Source of the DNA: Halonotius roseus
Lineage (GTDB): Archaea > Halobacteriota > Halobacteria > Halobacteriales > Haloferacaceae
Direction of reading: 5' to 3'
Length of the DNA: 64,000 nt
Assembly: GCF_006861655.1 (NCBI RefSeq)
Contig: NZ_SESI01000004.1
Location: 202,634-266,633 of the forward strand
Each line of letters begins with the position of its first letter. Position 1 is the first letter of the stretch. The notes beneath the pieces are model-generated. The model made no database searches. It worked only from the letters and a program-made list of their open reading frames with translations, and had not been told where the DNA came from. The translations under genes were made by a program, and so were the position numbers. Below are positions 53,005 through 61,912 of this stretch, in pieces.

Positions 53005-53571
53005 TCACTCCGTGTTGTCGGCATCTCCAGCCGCCGTCTCCTCGTCGAAGCTTCCCAGGCTGACCCGCTCCGACTGTTGGAGATGGACAAGCGAGGAGAT
53101 CAGATACGCCACCAGCAACACCGCCGCAACGCCACCCATCGAGATCGCGTCGGGGAGCCAGCCGAGATAGCTGAATCCGAGGACGACGCCGCCCAGCACA
53201 GTCAAGCCGAGATAGTACACCGACCACGGCACTGTCTCCTCGGGGACAACTTCGAGATAGACATCGAGATTTTTCGCCTTCTCAGTCGAGGCCAGTCGAT
53301 CACCGTCGACGGAGATCAGCCCCGCATCCTCCAGCTTTGAGAGATGGTGCTGTTGGATCGATGTGTAGACGCGCTTTCGCTCTTTGGAGGTGATCTCGGC
53401 GATCGGTTTGTCGTACTCCCAGGCGGCGACCTGTTCGGCGACATCCGACAGCGTCGTCTCACCGTCGGCCTGGTTGCAGGCGTACAACACGTACCGCCGG
53501 CGGTGGCTGCTCAACACGCTAAACAGCGTATTCTTCGTTTCGCGGGCTTCCGGGGTGATGGTCGAACTCAT
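53005..53571 (-). CDS. HTH membrane protein (DUF7344-like)
   Basis: This 188-aa protein has an N-terminal winged-helix half (LFSVLSSHRRRYVLYACNQA, ERKRVYTSIQQHHLSKLEDA, GLISVDGDRLAS) and two C-terminal membrane helices (WSVYYLGLTVLGGVVLGFSY; ISMGGVAAVLLVAYLISSLV). The HTH matches the DUF7344 family of haloarchaeal DNA-binding proteins, often found with surface-protein genes. The ATG at 53571 begins MSSTITPEARETKN. It is probably a membrane-tethered regulator of the neighbouring surface genes. It converges with the GT2 gene. Confidence 0.8.
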   Translation of the reverse strand: MSSTITPEARETKNTLFSVLSSHRRRYVLYACNQADGETTLSDVAEQVAAWEYDKPIAEITSKERKRVYTSIQQHHLSKLEDAGLISVDGDRLASTEKAKNLDVYLEVVPEETVPWSVYYLGLTVLGGVVLGFSYLGWLPDAISMGGVAAVLLVAYLISSLVHLQQSERVSLGSFDEETAAGDADNTE

Positions 53572-53660
53572 CGTTGGGGCCGGGGGTTCGGCTCTATGCG
53601 AGAGCAATACTCTGGAGCCACTTAATCGTAGGATATGCGTACGACGGTCGGTGGGGTCAC

Positions 53661-55895
53661 CTACTCGTCGACATCGTGGCCGGCCGACCGGAGTAGCTCG
53701 ACGCATTGCTCTCTGGGGTAGTCGATATCGTAGGTGTCGGCCAGATACGCCTGCAGCGTCGCCGGTGTCCACGCCTCGGCGTCGTAGCCGGCGGCCGACG
53801 GTGAGTCGTTGAGTGCGGTGATCGCCGTCATATACTGTTCGTCGCTGAGGCCGTCGCCGCCGCCCAGCGACGCGAAGTCGTCGAAGGCGGTGGAGTCATC
53901 GCTACCGTCGCCATTGTCGTCCCAGTTCTCAACCGTCGTGTCGACATCGTCGCCGACCGCCTCGTCCGCCGTGTCATCGTCAGCGTCGTCGCCGACCGCC
54001 TCGTCGTCAGCGTCGTCGCCGACGACCTCATCGGTTGAATCGGCAGTCGACCCCGCGGATTCGTCGTCGGCAACCGGATCCCACAGGGTGTCTTCGGCTA
54101 CCGGCTCCGCGGTGACATCCGAGTCGTCGACATCGGCTGTCTCTTCATCGTCGGAATCGCGCAACGGCTTGGTTTCGAAGGCGGATTCAAACGCCGCCTG
54201 TAGCCGCGGATCGACGACCGACTCATCGGCGTCGTCGGTGGCATCACCAGTAACGGTGTCGTCGCCAGCATCGTCGGGAGCGTCGGCAGCGGCGGTGTCG
54301 GCAGCAACGTCGCCGGCGGGGTCGCCACCACCAGCGGTGTCGTCGCCGACCGGTGGCTCCGGGGTCGACCCGCCGGAAGAGAGATGGCCGGCTCGCCGCA
54401 GGAGTCGCTTGCAGTCCTCCCGTGGGTAGTCGGCCCCGTACTCCTCGAAGAGATACCGCTGTAACAGCGGCAGCGACCACGCGTCGGCCTCAAGCCCAGC
54501 GTCGGCAGGCGGCTCCTCAAGCGTGTTGTGAACACCGACCAGCTCCGAATCGGTGAGCGTCCGGCGCGGCCCATCGTCGGCCGGCTGCGACGGGGTGCGT
54601 TCCGGTGTCGACTCGTCGCTCGCGTCGGCCGGGGTCGGCGGTTTGGGGCCGGACGTATCGGGGCCCTCATCCGAGCCGAACCAGTTTCGGCGATGGGACG
54701 AAGAGCCGCCGGGCGGGCTTGGTGGGCTCGATCCCGAACCACGCAGCAGGAACGCCGGCATGATCCGGCGGAGCTCCTCGCCGAGCTCCAGCTCCCGCTT
54801 TCGGGAGCGCAGCCGCAGCCGATCGGTGCCGACCGTTGCCACCGACACCCCGACGACGATCCCACCGACGAAGAGGTTGATCGCCGCGATAGCGACGACC
54901 GGGTGGATCGCATGCAGGCTGGCGATCAGCGACGGCGGCAGCACGACCAGATATCTGTACTCGCGGACAAACCGCAGGTAGCTCCCCGTCTGATCGGGGG
55001 CCTGCATCGTGATAGATGTCTCTACGGTGCTGCGTCTCGGGACATAAATCTGGGATTCACGAACCTCGACGCCGTCGCTTGCGGCCTCCAAAAACACCAC
55101 CACCGGGAGGTGGCCGCTGTTCTGCATCGCGTACGTCACATCGCTTTCGCCGCCGACGGCGATGATCTGCTCGTTGTCGGTCGGCGACTCCGAGCTGAGG
55201 ATCTCATACTGGTACACACCGGATGGCAACAGCATCGAGATGTTCAACGGGATGATAACAACCAACGCCAGCACCGCGATCACGATGATCGCATTGTCGA
55301 AGACGCCACCCCGCGATCGGCTCCGCTGTCGTTTGTTGGTCGCGCCGGTAACCGTTCCGTACACGAACAGGACGAGGCCGGCGACCATCGCGACCGTCGA
55401 CAGCGTCGTCACCTCGATATCGAACCCAAGTGGAATGAGGATGAGATCCTGTATCGCAGTGCCGACCGACCGCACCGCGCCGACAGAGGCCCCGAGCCCC
55501 GGGATCGTGACGATCCCGTCACCGAACGTCAACGCGACAGCCCGGATCTGGCCCTCGGCGACCGGGGGTTCGTCGCCATCCTGATCGGTAAACGGGTTGG
55601 CATCACCCTGCGTGATATACCCCTCCTCGGTGATGTCGACGACCCGGTGGGTCGTCAGCTCACCCCCGCCGAGCTCCTGGGACTGAAAGAGGATCACGTC
55701 GCCGACCTCGGGGTCGTCGGCGATGATCGCCGGCACCGCAAGAAAGCCGTCGTTTGGCTCCAGGGTCGGTGACATGCTCCCGGTTTCGACGAACACGATC
55801 GCCGGCTGGCCAAGCAGTTGGCTGACCAACAACAGGAGGATCGCCCCGATCACCAGCCCGCCGACGACGTACTGGAGGAACTCCGAGGGTTTCAT
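53661..55895 (-). CDS. Signal peptidase I with cytoplasmic extension carrying two helix-turn-helix-like modules
   Basis: This 744-aa protein begins with a membrane helix and an S26 signal peptidase domain: the catalytic Ser in ETGSMSPTLEP (S40), His in TTHRVVDIT (H83) and Asp in TQGDANPFTDQ (D98), the archaeal Ser-His-Asp type. More helices follow (about 160-220 and 325-350). The long C-terminal part is acidic and low-complexity. It holds two related modules at about 443-505 and 688-740, both of the pattern AxAWxxxxLQxYLxxxYxxDYPRExCxxLLRxAGH. The ordinary enzyme is under 400 aa, so the extension is unusual. Confidence 0.88.
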   Translation of the reverse strand: MKPSEFLQYVVGGLVIGAILLLLVSQLLGQPAIVFVETGSMSPTLEPNDGFLAVPAIIADDPEVGDVILFQSQELGGGELTTHRVVDITEEGYITQGDANPFTDQDGDEPPVAEGQIRAVALTFGDGIVTIPGLGASVGAVRSVGTAIQDLILIPLGFDIEVTTLSTVAMVAGLVLFVYGTVTGATNKRQRSRSRGGVFDNAIIVIAVLALVVIIPLNISMLLPSGVYQYEILSSESPTDNEQIIAVGGESDVTYAMQNSGHLPVVVFLEAASDGVEVRESQIYVPRRSTVETSITMQAPDQTGSYLRFVREYRYLVVLPPSLIASLHAIHPVVAIAAINLFVGGIVVGVSVATVGTDRLRLRSRKRELELGEELRRIMPAFLLRGSGSSPPSPPGGSSSHRRNWFGSDEGPDTSGPKPPTPADASDESTPERTPSQPADDGPRRTLTDSELVGVHNTLEEPPADAGLEADAWSLPLLQRYLFEEYGADYPREDCKRLLRRAGHLSSGGSTPEPPVGDDTAGGGDPAGDVAADTAAADAPDDAGDDTVTGDATDDADESVVDPRLQAAFESAFETKPLRDSDDEETADVDDSDVTAEPVAEDTLWDPVADDESAGSTADSTDEVVGDDADDEAVGDDADDDTADEAVGDDVDTTVENWDDNGDGSDDSTAFDDFASLGGGDGLSDEQYMTAITALNDSPSAAGYDAEAWTPATLQAYLADTYDIDYPREQCVELLRSAGHDVDE

Positions 55896-55913
55896 CGGTC
55901 GCGTCCCTCCAGG

Positions 55914-57047
55914 TCAGAACTCATACTCATCGAACTCATCGATGGTGGTATCCGCGTAGCTGATGAGCCAGTCACGGGCGGGCGAATCCGGCTGGATGTA
56001 GATGTAGATGTAGGTGTCGTCCAGCACGGTGCTGACACCCAGCTGCTCGTCTTCGATGACGCGTTTGTTGGTGTCGATCGCCACGTCGACCAACCCCTCT
56101 AAGGTGTCGACAAGGACGGTCTGTTCGTACTCCCGCTCGGAGGGGAACTCGCCGGTGGTGATCCACTCGGAGAACCGCTCGCGGGCCTGTTCGATCTCGA
56201 TGAGCTCCTGTTCCTCGTCGGTGAGCTCGGTGTAGCCGGAGTACCGGAGGCCCAACAGGAGGATCAACAGCATGACGACGATACCGAAGGCGATGATCGA
56301 GCCGTAGGCCTGCACCGGCGAGGGCTCGGCCAACACCTCAACGGTCTCGAAGGATTCGTGTGTCTCATCGACCGTCACCGGCTCGTTGATGCGGAACGTC
56401 GACGGTGAGACGACGATCGGGAGCTCGCTGCGGTAGGTTGTGTCGACGCTATCGCTTTCGACATCGCCGGCGAGCTGGGAGACCGAGACAACCCGGACAT
56501 CAACGATCCCTTCGTTCGAATCGAGCTGCTGTTGGACGGTGCCGATCGTCTGCAACACCTCCCGGATGTTGACCGTAAAGTCGACGCGGTGGGGCTCACC
56601 CGGATCGATCGTCTCGCTGTCGGCGGCCAGCGGCTCGGAGAGCTCCCAGTAGGTTTCGGTCATGTTGCCGTTTTCGATCCGCCCACCACGGATCAGCAGA
56701 TAGGTGTCGGTGGTCACCTCGACGCTGCCGCTGTCGGCGGTGTACTCATACCGGTAGGTGCCGTCTAACTCCTGTGAGAGCGCGGTGTAGTACAGCGGCC
56801 GGTTGGTGGCGCGCTCGCCGGCGGCAAACGGCAGGCTATCGTTGGTGATCGACGCACTGTGGCTGTAGGCGGTCGACTCCGACCACTGTTCGGTCAGTCG
56901 CTGTTCGGTCTCGATGGTGGGTTCGAGGTTGATCTGGTAGGCCCACCAGCCGACGCCGGCGGCTGCAAGGATCAACACGACGATGAGGACGGTTGCCCAC
57001 TCGTTGAGAAACGAACGAAGCTTGAGCGAGCGGTCGATCTCCGCCAT
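55914..57047 (-). CDS. DUF5305 family membrane protein
   Basis: This 377-aa protein has an N-terminal membrane helix (WATVLIVVLILAAAGVGWWA), an extracytoplasmic beta-rich domain (about 45-250; RPLYYTALSQELDGTYRYEY; HRVDFTVNIREVLQTIGTVQ), and a second helix (SIIAFGIVVMLLILLLGLRY) followed by a cytoplasmic tail. This is the DUF5305 layout, commonly encoded beside archaeal SipW-like signal peptidases. The signal peptidase gene lies 18 nt downstream on the same strand, so the two are an operon. It may present or fold peptidase substrates; this is inferred. Confidence 0.85.
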   Translation of the reverse strand: MAEIDRSLKLRSFLNEWATVLIVVLILAAAGVGWWAYQINLEPTIETEQRLTEQWSESTAYSHSASITNDSLPFAAGERATNRPLYYTALSQELDGTYRYEYTADSGSVEVTTDTYLLIRGGRIENGNMTETYWELSEPLAADSETIDPGEPHRVDFTVNIREVLQTIGTVQQQLDSNEGIVDVRVVSVSQLAGDVESDSVDTTYRSELPIVVSPSTFRINEPVTVDETHESFETVEVLAEPSPVQAYGSIIAFGIVVMLLILLLGLRYSGYTELTDEEQELIEIEQARERFSEWITTGEFPSEREYEQTVLVDTLEGLVDVAIDTNKRVIEDEQLGVSTVLDDTYIYIYIQPDSPARDWLISYADTTIDEFDEYEF

Positions 57048-57192
57048 TTATCGCCCTCGTCGCCCGGCCGCACTTGTTTGACAGCGATCGAGTACCCGCT
57101 CCGAGCGGTAGGGGCATCCTGATCGCTGACATCGCTGCATACCGCCACAGAGCACGCCGACCGGCATAAGTGCAGTGCCTACAGGGGTCGCC

Positions 57193-57849
57193 CTACAGCC
57201 GGTCGTCGTCGATGCGCTCGGTGACGAGCATGTAGCCACGCCCGGTGAGCATGCTGCCGATCCCCCCGCCGCTGATCAGGCCGGCCTCCCGGAGCGGGCC
57301 GAAGAGCTCGGTGATGTCGGCGGCCGATTTCCGAAGGATGGATTCGATATCGATGTCGCCGACAGCCGAGTAGAGGGTGACGAGTAGTTCAAGCTGGGCC
57401 GCCGAGAGCTCAACATCGGCGATCTTGCGTCGCTGCTTGCGGTAGTACCGCCGCAGAAACTGGGTGAACAGCTCGTGTTCCCGATCATCCCAGACGCTAA
57501 ACTCGGTGGTGTAGACGGTCGCCGGTGGGTCGAGATGTCGCACCGCAAGCGTTTCAACCGTCGTACCGTTGATCGTCCGCCGGCTTCTGCCGACGCCGAT
57601 GATATCGGTAAACCGGATCTGTAGGGTGCCGATCAGGCGGCTGACGTTTGTCACCCGGATGGTTCGGCGACTGATGGTGAGCCGGCCCGCCGCCGGCGGC
57701 GTCTCAAGGACGCGCCCGCCACGCTTGGCCGGGTGGACAACCCCAACCGGCGTGTCGGTGAGTGGGTCGGTGTCGGGTTCGGTGACGATCCACGGCGAGG
57801 GCTCGATCAGCCGTGATTGCTCGCCGCGAGGCTCCGGCGGCCGGTGCAT
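57193..57849 (-). CDS. CheF-like protein (tentative)
   Basis: This 218-aa soluble protein has a PH-like N-terminal region (GRLTISRRTIRVTNVSRLIG, TLQIRFTDIIGVGRSRRTIN) and a C-terminal helical part (KIADVELSAAQLELLVTLYS, ADITELFGPLREAGLI) that recalls CheF, the archaeal adaptor between chemotaxis proteins and the archaellum motor. The match is by pattern only; it may be a distinct family. It lies 145 nt upstream of the DUF5305 gene on the same strand, with the signal peptidase beyond. Confidence 0.45.
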   Translation of the reverse strand: MHRPPEPRGEQSRLIEPSPWIVTEPDTDPLTDTPVGVVHPAKRGGRVLETPPAAGRLTISRRTIRVTNVSRLIGTLQIRFTDIIGVGRSRRTINGTTVETLAVRHLDPPATVYTTEFSVWDDREHELFTQFLRRYYRKQRRKIADVELSAAQLELLVTLYSAVGDIDIESILRKSAADITELFGPLREAGLISGGGIGSMLTGRGYMLVTERIDDDRL

Positions 57850-57964
57850 ACGCTGGGCTCAGCATCGATCGACCAAAAGCACTAGGGGTTTTCCCACAGG
57901 CGACACCACCGCTGGGGGCTCGGCGGGGGGCTTTTTGGTTGCAGACGTGGAATCAAGAGGTGCA

Positions 57965-58162
57965 ATGGTACACAAGAAGGTCACCCTGATCGGCACCAGC
58001 ACGGATAGCTTCGATGCGGCCGTCGACGACGCGATCGCCCGCGCCCGCGACACCCTGGAGAACCTCCATTGGGTCGAAGTCGAGGAGTTGGGCGTCGAAC
58101 TCGCCACCGCCGACGACAAGGAGTATCAGGCGGAGGTCGAGGTCGCCTTCGAACTCGAATAG
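57965..58162 (+). CDS. Dodecin (flavin-binding dodecamer)
   Basis: This 65-aa protein starts MVHKKVTLIGTSTDSFDAAV and contains LENLHWVEVEELGVELA, with the conserved Trp that stacks on the flavin. Dodecins form hollow dodecamers that store riboflavin or FMN; the haloarchaeal protein is structurally known. The ATG at 57965 is preferred; a much longer in-frame upstream frame has no dodecin similarity. CTTTTTGG lies about 30 nt upstream. Confidence 0.93.
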   Translation: MVHKKVTLIGTSTDSFDAAVDDAIARARDTLENLHWVEVEELGVELATADDKEYQAEVEVAFELE

Positions 58163-58184
58163 ACACCACAGCAATCAACCGGCG

Positions 58185-58446
58185 GTGTTCAGATAAGAGC
58201 AGCTAAGCGGGCGGGTCGGACGGCTGATCAACCGCCGCCTTGGCGGACTGAAAGGGCGAGGCGGGCGTGGCGGCGAAGCCGCCACGTTTGCGGCGGCCGG
58301 CGCAGCCGGCCGCCCACTCGGCGAACCCGGACGACGTAAGCACTGCAGGAGTGAGCATAGCGAACGACGAAGCGCGCAGCGAGTCCCGGGAGCCGAGCGC
58401 GCCGAGGGCTTTCTACACTCTCTCAGGAAGCTCCTTATCTGAACAC
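58185..58446. repeat. MITE-like element E (perfect 13-bp terminal inverted repeats)
   Basis: GTGTTCAGATAAG (58185-58197) and CTTATCTGAACAC (58434-58446) are exact inverted repeats. CAATCAACCG occurs just outside both ends (58172-58181 and 58450-58459), each 3 nt from the inverted repeat, and is a likely target-site duplication. The interior contains CGCCGCCTTGGCGGACTGAAAGG, short GC palindromes and CCGAGGGCTTTCTACA. No coding frame is convincing. It fills the gap between dodecin and the response regulator. Confidence 0.88.
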
Positions 58447-58498
58447 GATCAATCAACCGCCCCAAAGTGATTTTACATCCGCTGTTCGTGATACACCC

Positions 58499-59419
58499 AT
58501 GAGCGACAGCGGGCCGCTCGGTTCCACGGGCGCGTCCCCAGCCTTCCGCGAAGCCGCCGCCCTCCTTGCGGAGCCGTGGCCACCGGTCGTCCTCCGGCAG
58601 CTGGCCGACAGCGACGGGCTGACCTTCGAAGCACTCGCCGAGGCACTGCCTGAGCTCACCGAGGAGCAACTGGGTGAAACATTGTCGGCACTGGAAGCCA
58701 CCGGGGGTCTCGAACAGGTCGAGATCAGCAGCCACCCGCCGGAGTTTGCCTACGTGTTGACCGATCGCGGTGCCGAGCTGGAAGCGGTTTGTCAACAGCT
58801 CGCCGACTGGGTCGACACCGCCCCCGAGGCGGAGCGGATTATCGTCGTCGCCGACGACGACCGGCGGGTCGCCACCATGCACACCGCGTGGCTCTCGGAT
58901 GCGTATGCGGTTCGCACCGCCCACGACGGCGAGGAGGCGATCGAGATGCTTGGCCCCGAGGTCGACGTGTGTGTCCTTGATCGTCGGATGCCAAGGAAGT
59001 CCGGCGACGAGGTGTTGGCGTGGCTCCGCGAGCAGGGGTACGACACCCGCGTCGTGATGATCACCGCCGAGGAACCCGGCGAGGATCTCTTCGATCTCGA
59101 CTTCGATGAGTATCTCACCAAGCCGGTCTCGGAGGCCGAGTTCAAGGCTGTCGTCGCCGACCTGATCGAACGAGGCGAGTACGACAGCCAACTTCAGGCG
59201 TATCTCGCCCGGCAGTCGACGGTCAACGCACTGCAGGCGGCAGACGACGAGGAACCCGATGACGCTGTCGACGACAATGGAGCCGATGAGAACGTGGTCA
59301 GCGACGAGGACGCTGTCGACGACAAGGGAACTGACGATATGATCGACGACACGGACGCTGTCGACGACACCGACGATACCGATGGCTTCGAGTGGTCGGA
59401 GTCGAACGGGGGGACATAG
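58499..59419 (+). CDS. Response regulator: winged helix - receiver - HalX
   Basis: This 306-aa protein has an unusual order. Residues about 12-105 are an HxlR/MarR-like winged helix (EPWPPVVLRQLADSDGLTFE, EEQLGETLSALEATGGLEQV). Residues about 112-205 are a receiver domain with IIVVADDDRR, the phospho-acceptor D161 in VLDRRMPRKSG, and LTKPVSEAEF. The HalX domain follows (VVADLIERGEYDSQLQAYLA). The tail is an Asp-rich low-complexity region (about 235-300). ATTTTAC is about 27 nt before the ATG. A histidine kinase gene begins 4 nt after the stop, so it is the cognate pair. Confidence 0.88.
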   Translation: MSDSGPLGSTGASPAFREAAALLAEPWPPVVLRQLADSDGLTFEALAEALPELTEEQLGETLSALEATGGLEQVEISSHPPEFAYVLTDRGAELEAVCQQLADWVDTAPEAERIIVVADDDRRVATMHTAWLSDAYAVRTAHDGEEAIEMLGPEVDVCVLDRRMPRKSGDEVLAWLREQGYDTRVVMITAEEPGEDLFDLDFDEYLTKPVSEAEFKAVVADLIERGEYDSQLQAYLARQSTVNALQAADDEEPDDAVDDNGADENVVSDEDAVDDKGTDDMIDDTDAVDDTDDTDGFEWSESNGGT

Positions 59420-59423
59420 CGCG

Positions 59424-61814
59424 ATGGCAACCGATGAGGGCTTTGGGGTCGACGATGACGCATCGGTCGAGGCGGTGCTCGATCGCATCGACGACGCCGT
59501 CTACGCACTCGATACCGACTGGCGGTTCACCTTCTGCAACGAGCACGCCGCCGACCTGCTGGCGGTCGATCCGGAGGAACTGCTCGGCGAAACGCTGTGG
59601 GAGGCGTTTCCCGAAACCACCAACGGGCGCGTCGGCAAGGAGTTTCGCACCGCGATGGAGACCGGGGAGACGACTCGTTTCGATATCTACTACGACCCGC
59701 TTGCGCGGTGGTTTTCGGTGCGCGCCCATCCCAGCGACACCGGACTAACCGTCGTCTTCCGTGATCTCGCCGAGGAGGGCGGCCGCGACCTGGATCTCCA
59801 GCGCAAGCAACGACTCTTTGAGGCGGTCTTCGAGCAGACCGAGGACGCGTTGATCGTCGCCGACGGCGACCGGCGGATCACGGATCTCAACCCGGCGGCC
59901 GAATCGCTGTTCGGCTATGCGACCAGCGAGGTGGCCGGCCAGCCGGTGTCGACGCTGTACGGGGAGCCGATCGGCGAGGAGAGCGAACCCCCTCGATCCG
60001 GCGACCAACTCTACGTTCTCACCTACGAGCGCGCCGATGGCACAACCTTCGAGGGTGAGACGCTCAGCACGACGCTGACCGGGCCAAATGGGGCAGCGTT
60101 GGCAACGCTGGCCTCGATCCGCGATGTGAGCAGCCGGATGGCCTACGAGCGACAGATCGAGGCCCGAAACGACGCACTCAGGCGGTTTCATGCGATCACG
60201 ACCGACGAGGAGCGATCCTTTGAGGCGACCGTCGAGGCGATGTTGGGGCTGGGTGTCGACTATCTCGACGTCGATATCGGCATCTTTGCCAGCATCGACG
60301 CCGACGAGTACGTGGTGGAAGCCACCGCCTCGGACAGCGCGCCGATCGACGCCGGCGACAGCTTCGATCTGTCGGCGACCTACTGCGAACGCGTGGCCGC
60401 CGCCGGCAAGCCAATCACGTTCACCAACGGTTCTGACGGCGAGCCCGCCGACAGCCAGGTGTACGGAACCGACGGCCTTCGAACCTATCTGGGCGTGCCG
60501 GTCGTTGTCGACGACACGCTCTACGGCACGCTCTGTTTTGCCGCCCACGACGACCGCGATGAACCCTTTAGCGACGGCGACACCGCCTTCGCCCAGATCG
60601 CCGCCCAGTGGCTTGGTGCCGAGCTCTCAAGCAACGCCTTCGAGACCAAGCTCACCGCGCTCAACGAAACCGCCAGACAGCTCATGGCGGCGGAGTCCCG
60701 CGACGAGATCGCCGAGATCACGACCGAGCGGGCGGAGGCGGTGCTTGATCTCCCGCTGACCGGCGTCTGGTGGTACGACGACGACCGCGACGAGCTCATG
60801 CCGGCGACCCAGACGGCGGCGGCAGCCGAGCTGATCGACGAGCAGCCGACGTTCCAGGAGGGTGATGCCGTGGCCTGGGAGGTGTACACCGACGGCGAGC
60901 CGCGGGTGTATGACGATCTCACCGACGCCGAGGAGCTACACAACGAGGAGACGGTCTTCGGCTCGGAGGTGTTGGTGCCGCTCGGCGATCACGGCGTGCT
61001 CATCACCGGCGCGACGACAGCGCATGCGTTCTCGGAGACCGATCGAACGCTGATCGATGTGTTGGCAGCGACGGTCACCGCCGCCCTCGATCAGGCCGAA
61101 CGCGAGGCGATCCTCCGGGAGACACAGGGCGACCTCGAAGCCGCAAACGAGGAGCTCGCGTTGCTGAATCAGGTCGTCCGCCACGACATCAAAAACGATG
61201 TGGCGGTGATCTTGGGTCACGGCCAAAGCCTCGCCGACCGGCTTGATGACGACAGCGCGGACGCCCTCCAGCCGGTGTTGCGGGCGGCGACCCACATCAC
61301 CGACATCACCGAGACGGTCGGTGAGTTCCTTGATGTCCTCGGCGGCGACGCCGAACCCGCACTGGAGTCGATCGATCTCGCCGCGGTGGTGACCGACGAA
61401 TGCCGGAAAGCACGCGACACCTACGAGAACGCCGACATCCGGATCGACGATGCGTTCCCGATCGGGGTCGAGGTTGCGGCGACGGAACTGCTTTCCTCGG
61501 TGTTCCGAAACTTGATCACCAACGCCGTCACCCACAACGACAAACCGACCCCCGAGGTGACGATCAGCGGCGAGGAGCGCGGCGACAGCGTCGTCGTCCA
61601 CGTCGCCGACAACGGCCCCGGCATCCCCGAGGATCGCCGCGACGAGATCTTCGGCCGCGGCGAACGCGGATTACAGAGCCCCGGCTCGGGGATCGGGCTG
61701 TATCTCGTTGATACCCTCGTCAAGATCTATGACGGCGATATCGAGATCAGCGACAACGATCCCGAGGGGAGCGTGTTTACACTCACGCTTCGGAAAGCTG
61801 AGGCGGCGGCGTAA
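59424..61814 (+). CDS. Cytoplasmic histidine kinase with PAS and GAF sensor domains
   Basis: This 796-aa kinase has no membrane helix. In order it shows two PAS domains (YALDTDWRFTFCNEHAADLL; EDALIVADGDRRITDLNPAA), a bacterio-opsin-activator-type GAF (about 265-410; LRTYLGVPVVVDDTLYGTLC), a second GAF-like domain (about 415-560), the His-phospho-acceptor in LNQVVRHDIKNDVAVI, and an ATPase domain with NLITNAVTHND, VADNGPGIP and GSGIGLYLV. It starts at 59424, 4 nt after the response regulator stop. A photolyase-like gene follows, so a stress or light-related signal is possible but not shown. Confidence 0.9.
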   Translation: MATDEGFGVDDDASVEAVLDRIDDAVYALDTDWRFTFCNEHAADLLAVDPEELLGETLWEAFPETTNGRVGKEFRTAMETGETTRFDIYYDPLARWFSVRAHPSDTGLTVVFRDLAEEGGRDLDLQRKQRLFEAVFEQTEDALIVADGDRRITDLNPAAESLFGYATSEVAGQPVSTLYGEPIGEESEPPRSGDQLYVLTYERADGTTFEGETLSTTLTGPNGAALATLASIRDVSSRMAYERQIEARNDALRRFHAITTDEERSFEATVEAMLGLGVDYLDVDIGIFASIDADEYVVEATASDSAPIDAGDSFDLSATYCERVAAAGKPITFTNGSDGEPADSQVYGTDGLRTYLGVPVVVDDTLYGTLCFAAHDDRDEPFSDGDTAFAQIAAQWLGAELSSNAFETKLTALNETARQLMAAESRDEIAEITTERAEAVLDLPLTGVWWYDDDRDELMPATQTAAAAELIDEQPTFQEGDAVAWEVYTDGEPRVYDDLTDAEELHNEETVFGSEVLVPLGDHGVLITGATTAHAFSETDRTLIDVLAATVTAALDQAEREAILRETQGDLEAANEELALLNQVVRHDIKNDVAVILGHGQSLADRLDDDSADALQPVLRAATHITDITETVGEFLDVLGGDAEPALESIDLAAVVTDECRKARDTYENADIRIDDAFPIGVEVAATELLSSVFRNLITNAVTHNDKPTPEVTISGEERGDSVVVHVADNGPGIPEDRRDEIFGRGERGLQSPGSGIGLYLVDTLVKIYDGDIEISDNDPEGSVFTLTLRKAEAAA

Positions 61815-61912
61815 CCGACACGGGTGAATGGGTCGACATCGACTGCGACGGTCGCACCTGCTTGGTGTTGATTCGGCTACACCGCTAAGTGTGCGGGCCC
61901 GCTATCGGGCGT

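Noticed and set aside
14847..58446. CRISPR-like interpretation of the GGACTGAAAGGG motifs
   Set aside because: The motifs are not regularly spaced direct repeats with unique spacers; they are arms of dispersed inverted-repeat elements.
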